This document shows, one piece after another, positions 24,762 through 32,416 of a stretch of 64,000 nt of DNA. How positions within the stretch are numbered: the stretch's first letter is position 1; each line of letters starts with the position of its first letter. The position numbers and the translations under genes were made by a program. The stretch comes from Auraticoccus monumenti. Lineage in GTDB: Bacteria > Actinomycetota > Actinomycetes > Propionibacteriales > Propionibacteriaceae. Below the pieces are notes generated by a model. That model had not been told where the DNA came from. It saw only the letters and a program-made list of their open reading frames with translations, and searched no databases. The stretch spans positions 2,666,001 through 2,730,000 of the forward strand of contig NZ_LT629688.1 of NCBI RefSeq assembly GCF_900101785.1, given 5' to 3'.

Positions 24762-26183
24762 TCAGCGCGGGCGGCGCAGGGCCGCCAGCGGCACCTGGTG
24801 CAGCGGGACGGTCGGCCACTCCGCGACGGCGCTGCCGTCGGCGGAGCAGGTGAGGCGCAGCCGGTGCGGGGTCTCCAGGAACAGCACCTCCAGGACGAGG
24901 GTGCCCGGGTCGCTCCAGCCGGCGGCGGCGGCCACCGGCACCGGGCCGTCGGTGCCGTCGGCCTCCTGCACCAGCCAGCCGTCCAGACCGGCCCGCGCCC
25001 GGAGCCCGTCGGCCCGGTCGGTCAGCTCCAGCGTGAGGGCGTCCTCGTCGGGGGTGATGGTGACCGCGCTGACCCTGGCGGGGTTGCGGTCGCTCTCGCT
25101 GGTGGCCTCGAACCGCCGGCTCCACGGACCCAGGTCGTCCGGGCGGTCGGTCGTCGACGGGTCCGCCAGGCGCAGGCCGGCCAGGCGGTCGAGCAGCTCC
25201 TGCTCCGCCGCTCGGTCCGACGGGCCGGCGCCGAGACCGGGGAGCAGGTGGGCCCAGACGGCCTCCAGCAGCACCTGCATCTGGTCGGTGGCCGCGGTGG
25301 TGACCACCACCGCGTCCTGCTCGGGCAGCACCAGGCAGAACTGGCCGTAGGCGCCGTCGCCGCGGAACCCGTGCTGGCTGACCCAGAACTGGAAGCCGTA
25401 GCCCTGCTGCCAGTCCGGACCGACCGTCGGGTCGTCGGTGCGGTTGTCGACGTGGCTGCGGGTGGCCTCCTCGACCCAGGCCTCGGGCAGCAGCTGCTGG
25501 CCCTCCCAGGCGCCGCGCTTCAGGTAGAGCTGGCCCAGCCGGGCGACGTCCTCGGTGCGGGCGTGCAGACCGCTGAACCCGAGCTCGTCCTCGCCGTGGC
25601 GCAGCCAGCCGACCTCGCCGATGCCCAGCGGCTCGAACAGCCGGGGCCGCAGGTACTCGGTCAGCCGCTGCCCGGAGTGGCGCTGGACCACCTTGCCCAG
25701 CGAGTAGGTGCAGGGCTGGTTGTAGGCGAAGACCGTGCCCGGCTCGGCGTCGGGCCGGATCCTCAGGAAGCCGCGGACGACGTCGACCGGGTCGATCGCC
25801 AGCGCCCGCTGCAGGGTCTCCTCGGCGTGCCCGCTGGCCATCGCGGCCACGTGCCGCAGCCGGATGGAGCGGCTGCGGGGGTCGGTGGCGTCGGCGTCGA
25901 GCTCGGGGAAGTGCGACAGCAGGGTGTCGTCGAGGTCGAGCAGCCCCTCGGCCGCGGCGAGCCCGGCGGCGGTGGAGGTGAAGCTCTTGCTCAGGGAGTA
26001 GAGCAGGTGGGGCCGGTCCGCGGTGTAGGGCGCCCACCAGCCCTCGGCGACGACGTGGCCGTGGCGCAGGACCATCAGGCTGTGCAGCTCGACGCCGGCG
26101 GCCTCGACGGCGTCCAGCAGGGCGAGCACGCTGCCCGGGTCGACGTCCTGCTCCGAGGGGGTGCTGCGGGGGAGTGGGGTCAT
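24762..26183 (-). CDS. beta-lactamase family serine hydrolase
   Basis: A 473-residue class C-like penicillin-recognising hydrolase. The nucleophile motif SLSK (Ser63 to Lys66) and a second motif with Tyr154-Asn155 (FAYNQP) are in place; the catalytic domain covers about residues 15-350, and a C-terminal beta-rich domain (370-470) follows. There is no signal peptide, so it acts in the cytoplasm, probably as an esterase or peptidase rather than an antibiotic-resistance enzyme. A TAGGGT box seven bases before the ATG suggests a leaderless mRNA. It converges with the NiaP-like gene. Confidence 0.82.
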   Translation of the reverse strand: MTPLPRSTPSEQDVDPGSVLALLDAVEAAGVELHSLMVLRHGHVVAEGWWAPYTADRPHLLYSLSKSFTSTAAGLAAAEGLLDLDDTLLSHFPELDADATDPRSRSIRLRHVAAMASGHAEETLQRALAIDPVDVVRGFLRIRPDAEPGTVFAYNQPCTYSLGKVVQRHSGQRLTEYLRPRLFEPLGIGEVGWLRHGEDELGFSGLHARTEDVARLGQLYLKRGAWEGQQLLPEAWVEEATRSHVDNRTDDPTVGPDWQQGYGFQFWVSQHGFRGDGAYGQFCLVLPEQDAVVVTTAATDQMQVLLEAVWAHLLPGLGAGPSDRAAEQELLDRLAGLRLADPSTTDRPDDLGPWSRRFEATSESDRNPARVSAVTITPDEDALTLELTDRADGLRARAGLDGWLVQEADGTDGPVPVAAAAGWSDPGTLVLEVLFLETPHRLRLTCSADGSAVAEWPTVPLHQVPLAALRRPR

Positions 26184-26190
26184 GGCACCG

Positions 26191-26196
26191 ACCCTA
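26191..26196 (-). promoter_or_regulatory. -10 box TAGGGT (minus strand), predicted leaderless start
   Basis: Read on the minus strand, TAGGGT ends seven bases before ATG 26183 of the serine hydrolase, with no ribosome site between. Confidence 0.45.
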
Positions 26197-26237
26197 GGGC
26201 GGGCCCGGTCCGCCTCCGAGCCCGGGTGAGCGGACGG

Positions 26238-27293
26238 TCACCGTCGGGTCGGCTCGTCGACGACGCGCCGGCCGCCGACGGCACCGGGGAGAGCGCGACC
26301 GTCGGGGAAGACGAGCAGCAGCACCAGGGTCGTCACCAGCAGCAGCAGCGCCAGCGTGCTCCACGGGGTGGGCAGCGCGGCGAGCGCGGCGTACCCGCCG
26401 GCCCCGGCGGCGAAGCGGACGACGCGCGCCAGCCACTCGGGCAGCGCACCGCGCGTGAAGCGCACCTGCACGGCGTGGTCGCCGACCGAGCGACCGGTCG
26501 TGAGGACGACGGCCAACCACGCGCCGACGCCGACCGACGTGCCGATGAACGACGCCGACGTGCCCGCGGCGACCGCGGCGGGGTCCTTCGCCACGAGCTC
26601 CAGCCACAGCTGCACCAGGAGGCCCACGGAGAAGATCACGGAGTACACACCGAGGCCGTCGCACGCCATCCCCACCGCACGTCGGCGCCGCGTGACGGGC
26701 CGCGGCCGGTCGGCTGCCGGGTCCCCGCCCCCGCCACGCGGGCGTCGGGGCACGGCGAGCGCCAGGAGCGACCCGACGACCGCGCCGACGGTGTTGAGGA
26801 ACAGGTCGTCGACGTCGAAGACGCGGTAGGCGCACCGGTACGCGCCCCACACCCCGGTGAGCTGGGTCAGCTCCACCAGCAGGCTGAGGGCGAGCCCGAC
26901 CAGGCCCGCGGCGGGGACGCCGCGGCGGCCGAGCACGCGCAGGAGGAAGCCCAGCGGGACGAAGAGCGCCACGTTGAGCACGACCTGCAGCACCCCGGGG
27001 GCGGTGAGGGCGGTGCCGGGTCCGCTGATCGCCTCCCCGATGTCGTCGAGGAACGCGCCGAGCCGCACGTTGGTCCCCGCGCACCGGACGGCGTCGGGGC
27101 TGGGCAGCGGCAGCAGCGTGTAGGTCCAGATCGCCCAGAAGTACACCAGTGCGGCGAACCACAGCAGGAGCCGCCGGGTCGACAGGCCACCGCGCCAGCG
27201 GTAGCTGGCGGCGACGAAGGGCACGAACAGCGCCGCGCCCACGAAGGCACCGAGGAGGACGGCCGCCAGGGCGGAGGTGAGGATCCCGGACAC
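26238..27293 (-). CDS. VanZ-family membrane protein with C-terminal RDD-like domain
   Basis: A 351-residue polytopic protein. The N-terminal half (about 1-180) fits VanZ: a YFWAIWTYTLLPLP helix, NVALFVPLGFLLRVL, and the acidic signature VELTQLTG...RVFDVDDLFLNTVGAVVGSLL. After a cytoplasmic Arg/Pro-rich linker (185-205) come three helices with GRSVGDHAVQVRF, which resembles the RDD domain. VanZ proteins are tied to glycopeptide tolerance but mostly unassigned. It lies 12 bases downstream of the FtsX-type permease gene on the same strand and may belong to that operon. Confidence 0.75.
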   Translation of the reverse strand: MSGILTSALAAVLLGAFVGAALFVPFVAASYRWRGGLSTRRLLLWFAALVYFWAIWTYTLLPLPSPDAVRCAGTNVRLGAFLDDIGEAISGPGTALTAPGVLQVVLNVALFVPLGFLLRVLGRRGVPAAGLVGLALSLLVELTQLTGVWGAYRCAYRVFDVDDLFLNTVGAVVGSLLALAVPRRPRGGGGDPAADRPRPVTRRRRAVGMACDGLGVYSVIFSVGLLVQLWLELVAKDPAAVAAGTSASFIGTSVGVGAWLAVVLTTGRSVGDHAVQVRFTRGALPEWLARVVRFAAGAGGYAALAALPTPWSTLALLLLVTTLVLLLVFPDGRALPGAVGGRRVVDEPTRR

Positions 27294-27305
27294 GGTTCGC
27301 CCCGC

Positions 27306-28700
27306 TCAGTCGTTGCGGCGGGAGGTCTGCGCGAGGACGGCGCGCTGCAGCGGCCGGCAGGCCTCGGCCACCCCGAGCGTCAGCAGCAGGCCGACGACCA
27401 CGGTGAGGAGGACGAGCAGGACCCCGGAGGCCTGGATGCCGAACATGCCGGTGAAGGGCGTCACCAGGAGGAACCCGACGCCGACGGAGACCGCGAGCGT
27501 GAACACCAGCGGCGCGAGGACGTGGTAGCGGCGGACGGCGTCGAGCACCGGTCGCGGCACTCCTGCGCGGTCCATCGCCACGCTCTCCTCGGCCCGGTCC
27601 ACCACCGTGGCGGCCTGGTTGACCAGGGTCGAGACGGCCGCGACCACGAGCCCGACGGCCAGGGCGATCAGCACCCCGGTGCGCAGGTCGGTGACGGCGG
27701 TGAGGTCCCGGGGGTCGTCGCCCAGGGCTGCCGGGTCGGTGGGGACGATGGCGGCGTAGGCGGAGACCGTCCCGAGCAGCGCGACGGCGGAGACGTTGCG
27801 CCACGCGCCCCGGGGGTCGTCGACGATCCGTCGCATCGCGATCAGTCGCGGCACCGAGGCGGTGCGGGCGAAGGGTCGCGCCAGGAGCTGGAGGATCCAG
27901 GGGCCGACGAGGTTCACGGCGCCGACGACGAGGAGGACCATGGCGGCGAAGAAGACGTAGATCCCGAGCTCGAGCGTCCCCACCCTGAAGAACCGGCTGA
28001 AGACCGCGAAGGCCGTCAGCGCCAGGGCGAACGCGCCGAGCCGCCAGAGCCGCAGCGACCGGGGCGTCTGCTGCAGCGCGACCCCCAGCGGCGAGATGTG
28101 CACCCGCCGCAGGCCGACGGCGGCCGACAGCGCACCCAGGGAGAGCAGCGCCGCCACGAGGGCGAGCACCACCCACCACGGGAGCAGCAGCTCCCCGGCG
28201 GCGACGGGCTGCTCCTGGAAGGTCACCACCTGCCAGGCGGGCAGGCTGATCGTCCACAGCACGCTGCCCAGGGCGGTGCCGGCCGCTGCCTGGACCAGGG
28301 TCTCGATCACCGACATCGTGACGACCTCGGGGCCGGTCATCCCGATCAGACGCAGCGAGGCCAGGCGACGGGCGCGGCCCCGGGCACCGAGACGGGCGGC
28401 CGCCGCGCCGAGGTTGAGCACCGGCACGACCAGGAGCGCGCAGGCGACGGCGGCCAGGATGACGTAGCCCTCGAGGACCCTCGCGGCCGCCGGGGCGTCC
28501 AGGTCGAAGGCGGCGAGCGTCGCCGCGGTGGGGTGCTGCCAGCGCTGGACGAACATCCAGGTGCCACCGGCGACGGTCAGGGCGAGGAACGCCGAGACGG
28601 TGAAGGCGGCGACGGCGAGGACGTCGAGGACGGCCCCGCCCCGGGCTCCGCGCAGCCGCGCGATCGCCAGGCGTGGCGCGAGGGTGACGGCGATGCTCAT
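27306..28700 (-). CDS. FtsX-like ABC permease
   Basis: A 464-residue permease with about ten hydrophobic segments arranged as two FtsX-like units, one near residues 100-210 and the other in the last 130 residues (LVFTLAVSVGVGFLLVTPF...LVLLTVVVGLLLTLGVAEACRPLQR). The start overlaps the stop of the ATPase gene by four bases, so the two form one transporter of the MacB/LolCDE type. The permease is followed by VanZ-RDD and preceded divergently by a two-component system, an arrangement typical of envelope-stress or antimicrobial-peptide sensing modules. Confidence 0.82.
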   Translation of the reverse strand: MSIAVTLAPRLAIARLRGARGGAVLDVLAVAAFTVSAFLALTVAGGTWMFVQRWQHPTAATLAAFDLDAPAAARVLEGYVILAAVACALLVVPVLNLGAAAARLGARGRARRLASLRLIGMTGPEVVTMSVIETLVQAAAGTALGSVLWTISLPAWQVVTFQEQPVAAGELLLPWWVVLALVAALLSLGALSAAVGLRRVHISPLGVALQQTPRSLRLWRLGAFALALTAFAVFSRFFRVGTLELGIYVFFAAMVLLVVGAVNLVGPWILQLLARPFARTASVPRLIAMRRIVDDPRGAWRNVSAVALLGTVSAYAAIVPTDPAALGDDPRDLTAVTDLRTGVLIALAVGLVVAAVSTLVNQAATVVDRAEESVAMDRAGVPRPVLDAVRRYHVLAPLVFTLAVSVGVGFLLVTPFTGMFGIQASGVLLVLLTVVVGLLLTLGVAEACRPLQRAVLAQTSRRND

Positions 28701-29401
28701 CGCGGCTCTCCCGTCAGCGGGCGGTCCGCGTGCACCATGGCGTCACGCAGCTCGACGAGCCGGGAGCACCAGCCGGCCACCTGCAGGTCGTGGGTCACCA
28801 CCACCAGCGTGGTGCCCGCCATGGCCGCGGTGGTGGTCAGGATCTGCATCACCTCGTGGCCGGTGGCCTGGTCGAGCGCGCCGGTGGGCTCGTCGGCGAA
28901 GACGACGGCCGGCGAGTGGACCATGGCCCGGGCGATCGCCACGCGCTGGGCCTGACCGCCCGACATCTCCCCCGGGCGACGGTCCCCGGCCCCGGACAGG
29001 CCCAGCCGCTCCAGCCACTCCCCGGCCGTCCGGAGCGCAGCTCCGCGGGAGGAGCCGTTGAGCAACAGCGCCAGGGCGACGTTCTCCCGGGCGGACAGCT
29101 CGGGCAGCAGCTGGCCGTCCTGGAACACGAAACCGAGCTGCTCCCGGCGCAGCCGCGACCGCCGGGCATCGGGCAGCCCGGAGACGGCGACGTCCCCGAG
29201 GTGGACCTCGCCGGAGTCGGGCACCAGGATGCCGGCCAGGCAGTGCAGCAGGGTGGACTTGCCCGAGCCCGACGGGCCCATGATCGCCACGGACTGCCCG
29301 GCCGGGATGTCGATGTCGACGCCGGCGAGGGCCCTGACGCGGCCGAAGGACTTCGAGACGCCCCGTGCTGCGAGTGCGGGGGTGGTGGTACGTGTTCGCA
29401 T
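28697..29401 (-). CDS. ABC transporter ATP-binding protein (MacB/LolD type)
   Basis: A 234-residue ATPase of the MacB/LolD group. Walker A GPSGSGKST, the Q-loop FVFQDGQLLPE, the signature MSGGQAQR, Walker B VVFADEPTGALD and the H-loop VVTHD are all intact. ATG 29401 is used; a longer Pro/Arg-rich frame upstream runs into the divergent kinase promoter. Its stop overlaps the permease start, so both are coupled. With the FtsX-type permease it probably handles a peptide, lipoprotein or drug at the membrane, under control of the adjacent two-component system. Confidence 0.9.
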   Translation of the reverse strand: MRTRTTTPALAARGVSKSFGRVRALAGVDIDIPAGQSVAIMGPSGSGKSTLLHCLAGILVPDSGEVHLGDVAVSGLPDARRSRLRREQLGFVFQDGQLLPELSARENVALALLLNGSSRGAALRTAGEWLERLGLSGAGDRRPGEMSGGQAQRVAIARAMVHSPAVVFADEPTGALDQATGHEVMQILTTTAAMAGTTLVVVTHDLQVAGWCSRLVELRDAMVHADRPLTGEPR

Positions 29402-29496
29402 GACCTCATCCCACCCTGTCGTGGCCGGCCCGACCATGGCGCCAGGACCCGACCAGGGGTGGACCCAGGTCCACCCGGTTCCCCGCTGGTCGCTCG

Positions 29497-29502
29497 TAGT
29501 CT
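29497..29502 (+). promoter_or_regulatory. -10 box TAGTCT, predicted leaderless start
   Basis: TAGTCT ends six bases before ATG 29509 of the sensor kinase; no ribosome site is visible between. It lies in the short region divergent to the ABC ATPase gene. Confidence 0.45.
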
Positions 29503-29508
29503 GGGCGC

Positions 29509-30465
29509 ATGGTCCCCAGGGTCTCGCGCGAGCCGCTCGCCCCTCGAGGCCTCTTCCTGCTCCAGCTGTGCCTCGGGGCGGTCGCGGGTCTCGGCGCCGT
29601 CGCCTGCTGGTGGGCGGCCGACGGGCCCGGGGGTGGCGCGCCGGTGGCGGTGGTCGCCCTGGTGACGTGGCTGGGGCTGTGCACCGCGGCGGTGGTGGCG
29701 TTGGAGCGACGCAAGCCGCTCGCCGTACCGCCGCGGGACCCGGCGGAGTGGGCACGCCACGTCGGCGACCTGCGCTCCTCGCGGTTGGAGATCGTCAACG
29801 CCTTCGAGATCGAGCGACGTCGCATCGAGCGGGACCTGCACGACGGCTCCCAGCAGCACATCGTCGCGTCCTCGCTGAAGATCGGGGAGGCGGCGCTGCT
29901 CCTCAGCACGGTGGTCGCCCCGCCCCGGGAGGTCCGCCAGGTCACCGAGCTGCTGGCGGAGGCCCAGGACGCGACCGACGCCGCGCTGGCCGCGCTGCGC
30001 GCGACCGTCGCCGGCATCCACCCCAAGGTCCTGTCCGACGTCGGCCTCGACGCGGCGGTCCGCGACCTGGCCCGCCGCTCGGGGCTGCCCGCGGTGGTCC
30101 GTGTCCCGCACCCCCTTCCGCCCGTTCCCCAGGGGGTTGCCGCGGCGGCGTACTTCTTCGTCTCCGAGGCGCTGACCAACGTCGCCAAGCACGCGCCGGG
30201 CGCCCGGGTCACCGTCCTGCTCAGCGCCGACGACACGCTGCACGTCTCCGTCGTCGACGACGGTCCCGGCGGGGCCCGGGTCCGTCCCGGTCACGGCCTC
30301 GCCGGCATGTCCGAACGGCTCGCCGCCTTCGGTGGGGGCCTACAGGTGGCCAGCCCAGCCGGCGGCCCCACGTCACTGGTCGCCCGGGTGCCCCTCCTGC
30401 TCCCCGAGGGCGAGCCCGGCGTCACCGGTGCCGGCTCGCCGACCTGGCAGCAGGTCGGGCGGTGA
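29509..30465 (+). CDS. two-component sensor histidine kinase (NarL-partner, HisKA_3)
   Basis: A 318-residue membrane kinase with only two membrane helices (about 14-34 and 44-65) and almost no extracytoplasmic loop, an intramembrane-sensing layout. The HisKA_3 motif ERRRIERDLHDGSQQ places the phospho-accepting histidine at 111. The ATPase domain shows SEALTNVAKHA (N-box) and DDGPGG...GHGLAGMSERL (G-boxes). It ends overlapping the response regulator start by GTGA. Short-loop kinases next to MacB-type transporters usually sense the transporter state or envelope damage; that is inferred here. Confidence 0.9.
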   Translation: MVPRVSREPLAPRGLFLLQLCLGAVAGLGAVACWWAADGPGGGAPVAVVALVTWLGLCTAAVVALERRKPLAVPPRDPAEWARHVGDLRSSRLEIVNAFEIERRRIERDLHDGSQQHIVASSLKIGEAALLLSTVVAPPREVRQVTELLAEAQDATDAALAALRATVAGIHPKVLSDVGLDAAVRDLARRSGLPAVVRVPHPLPPVPQGVAAAAYFFVSEALTNVAKHAPGARVTVLLSADDTLHVSVVDDGPGGARVRPGHGLAGMSERLAAFGGGLQVASPAGGPTSLVARVPLLLPEGEPGVTGAGSPTWQQVGR

Positions 30466-31148
30466 GACTCGTGGTCGCCGACGACGCGGCCCTGCTCCGG
30501 GAGGGTCTGGTCGGGCTGCTCGAGCGGCAGGGCCACCAGGTGCTCGCCCAGGCGGCGAGCGCCCCCGAGCTCGAGGCCGTCGTCGACCACGCCGTCACCA
30601 GCGGGCAGCCGCCCGACGTCGTCCTCACCGACGTGCGGATGCCACCCACCATGACGGTCGACGGGCTCGACGCCGCGGTGCGGATCCGCGCCCGGCACCC
30701 GGGGATCGGCATCATGGTGCTGTCCCAGTACGTGGCCTCGGCGTACGCGACGGAGCTGTTCGACGGTGGAGCGGGTCCGGCGGCGCCGGGGGACCCCGGC
30801 ACCGGCGGTCTGGGCTACCTCCTCAAGGAACGGGTGTCCCGGGTCGCGGACTTCCTGCACTCGCTGCAGATCGTCGCCGCAGGTGGCGTCGTGATCGACC
30901 CCGAGGTGGCCTCGCTGCTCGTGCTGGACCGTCGCACCGCCCTGGACGCCCTCTCGCCCCGGGAACGCGAGGTCCTGGAGCTGATGGCCCGCGGGCTCAG
31001 CAACGCCCAGATCGCCCAGCAGCTGGTGCTCTCCGCAGGCGCGGTCTCCAAGCACGTCGCCAACCTCTTCACCAAGCTGGACCTCCCACCCGGGGAGGAG
31101 AACCGCCGCGTGCGGGCCGTCCTGGCCTACCTCACCGCCCGGGGCTGA
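30462..31148 (+). CDS. NarL/LuxR-type response regulator
   Basis: A 228-residue regulator partnered with the preceding kinase. Receiver domain: acidic pair Asp7-Asp8, phospho-acceptor Asp58 (VVLTDVRMPP), and Lys123 (GYLLKERV). A LuxR-type DNA-binding domain covers about residues 158-222 (LSPREREVLELMARGLSNAQIAQQL). Unusually, a Gly/Pro/Ala stretch GGAGPAAPGDPGTGG (103-117) is inserted between the fourth helix and the last strand, where relatives have only a short GA(R/G)G turn. Probable targets are the divergent ABC transporter genes. Confidence 0.9.
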   Translation: MRLVVADDAALLREGLVGLLERQGHQVLAQAASAPELEAVVDHAVTSGQPPDVVLTDVRMPPTMTVDGLDAAVRIRARHPGIGIMVLSQYVASAYATELFDGGAGPAAPGDPGTGGLGYLLKERVSRVADFLHSLQIVAAGGVVIDPEVASLLVLDRRTALDALSPREREVLELMARGLSNAQIAQQLVLSAGAVSKHVANLFTKLDLPPGEENRRVRAVLAYLTARG

Positions 31149-31229
31149 CGCCCGCACGACGAGAGGCGGATGAGGTCACCGCGAAGACCCTGGACGCCCC
31201 GGGTGCGCCGCCGCGGGTGGTCTCGCCGC

Positions 31230-32300
31230 TCACCCGGCCCGGCGTCCCTCCTGGGTGACGGCCTCGGCCAGCTGGTCGCGGGTCATCGAGGAGCGGCCGT
31301 CGACGTCCAGCTCCTGGGCCAGCGCGTACAGCTCGGACTTCGACATCGACGCCACGTCCTCGTCCCGGCGGCGCTCGCCCTTGCCCTCGCCCTTGCCCTC
31401 GCCCTTCCCGGGACTCCTGCCGCCCTTCCCGGACCCCGTGCTGCCCTCCGCCGAGCCCTGACCGGAGCCCGCAGCGCGGGTGGTCAGCGTGCCGCCGCGG
31501 TGCTCGTTGCCCGCCTTGTGCCCGCGCGCCCTCTCCAGCGAGGCCCGCAGCGCGGCGACGAGGTCGACCACCTGGCCGGTGTCCTCCTCGGGCGCCTCGG
31601 TGACCACCTCGCGGTCCTGCTGCTTGGCCTCCACCAGCTGCTGGACCCGTTCGGTGTAGTGGTCGCGGTAGCTGGCCGGGTCCCAGGGGCTGGTCATCGC
31701 CTCGATCAGGTCGATGGCCATCTGCACGTCCTTGCTCCGCGAGGACGGCGCGGAGGGCAGGGTGTCCAGCTCCTCGGCGGGGTCGCGCACCTCGTCGGCG
31801 AAGTACATCGTCTCCAGCACCAGCACGTCGCCGGAGGGCCGGATGGCGGCCAGGTACTCCTTGTTCCGCATCACGAAGGAGGCGATGGCGATCTTCCCGG
31901 CCTTCTCCAGGGCCGCCACCAGCAGCCCGTACGGCTTCTGGGCGGTCTCGTCGGTGGGGGCCAGGTAGTAGCTCTTCTGGTAGTAGATCGGGTCGATCTC
32001 GGCGGCGTCGACGAAGTCGCTGATGTCGATGGTGCGGCTCCGCCCGGGCTCGACGGACGCCAGCTCCTCCTCGGTCAGCACCACCGAGCGGCCGTCGCCC
32101 AGGTCGGCACCCTTCACGATGTCGGCGTGGGCCACCTCCTCACCGGTGTCCTCGTTGACCCGCTTGTAGCGGATCCGGGAGGTGGTGCCGCGCTCGAACT
32201 GGTGGAAGCGCACCTCGTGCTCGGAGGTGGCCGAGTGCAGCCCGACCGGGACGCTCACCAGCCCGAACGACAGGGCCCCTGACCAGATCGACCGTGCCAC
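31230..32300 (-). CDS. ku: Ku, DNA end-binding protein for NHEJ
   Basis: A 356-residue bacterial Ku that forms a homodimeric ring on double-strand ends and recruits LigD. The core starts RSIWSGALSFGLVSVPVGL and covers about 1-255. GTG 32300 is chosen because AAGGAG lies seven bases upstream. A basic tail follows, including GKGEGKGEGKGE encoded by three 12-base repeats (31375-31410), and then a SAP/Rho-N-like helix pair SMSKSELYALAQELDVDGRSSMTRDQLAEAV near the C-terminus, a DNA-binding extension known from some actinobacterial Ku proteins. It lies downstream of ligD on the same strand with a 115-base gap that holds a hairpin element. Confidence 0.93.
   Translation of the reverse strand: MARSIWSGALSFGLVSVPVGLHSATSEHEVRFHQFERGTTSRIRYKRVNEDTGEEVAHADIVKGADLGDGRSVVLTEEELASVEPGRSRTIDISDFVDAAEIDPIYYQKSYYLAPTDETAQKPYGLLVAALEKAGKIAIASFVMRNKEYLAAIRPSGDVLVLETMYFADEVRDPAEELDTLPSAPSSRSKDVQMAIDLIEAMTSPWDPASYRDHYTERVQQLVEAKQQDREVVTEAPEEDTGQVVDLVAALRASLERARGHKAGNEHRGGTLTTRAAGSGQGSAEGSTGSGKGGRSPGKGEGKGEGKGERRRDEDVASMSKSELYALAQELDVDGRSSMTRDQLAEAVTQEGRRAG
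31375..31410 (-). repeat. 12-bp tandem repeat in ku (GKGE repeats)
   Basis: Two exact copies of TCGCCCTTGCCC and a third diverged copy (TCGCCCTTCCCG). They encode the Lys/Gly/Glu linker between the Ku core and its C-terminal helices. The unit length keeps the frame, so copy number may vary between strains. Confidence 0.7.
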
Positions 32301-32344
32301 CGGCTGCTCCTTCCTGCTCGACGTCGCCCCAGTCCTACCCCACC

Positions 32345-32416
32345 AGCAGAACCGGACGCTCACCCGACACCTCTCGCGCATGGTCCGGAGACGTCAGGTC
32401 AGCGACCGGTTCTGCT
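32345..32416. repeat. hairpin element, copy 2, between ligD and ku
   Basis: AGCAGAACCGGACGCT (32345-32360) and AGCGACCGGTTCTGCT (32401-32416) pair at 15 of 16 positions around a 40-base centre that itself has a partial inverted repeat. The length is 72 bases and the outer motif matches the element at 6745-6817. Its right end touches the ligD stop codon. Confidence 0.65.

Noticed and set aside
24798-28955. A very long open frame (about 1385 codons) on the plus strand opposite the serine hydrolase, VanZ, permease and ATPase genes
   Set aside because: It runs antisense across four well-supported genes and its composition (Gln, Gly, Arg, Asp-rich, no domains) is what GC-rich codon bias produces on the opposite strand.
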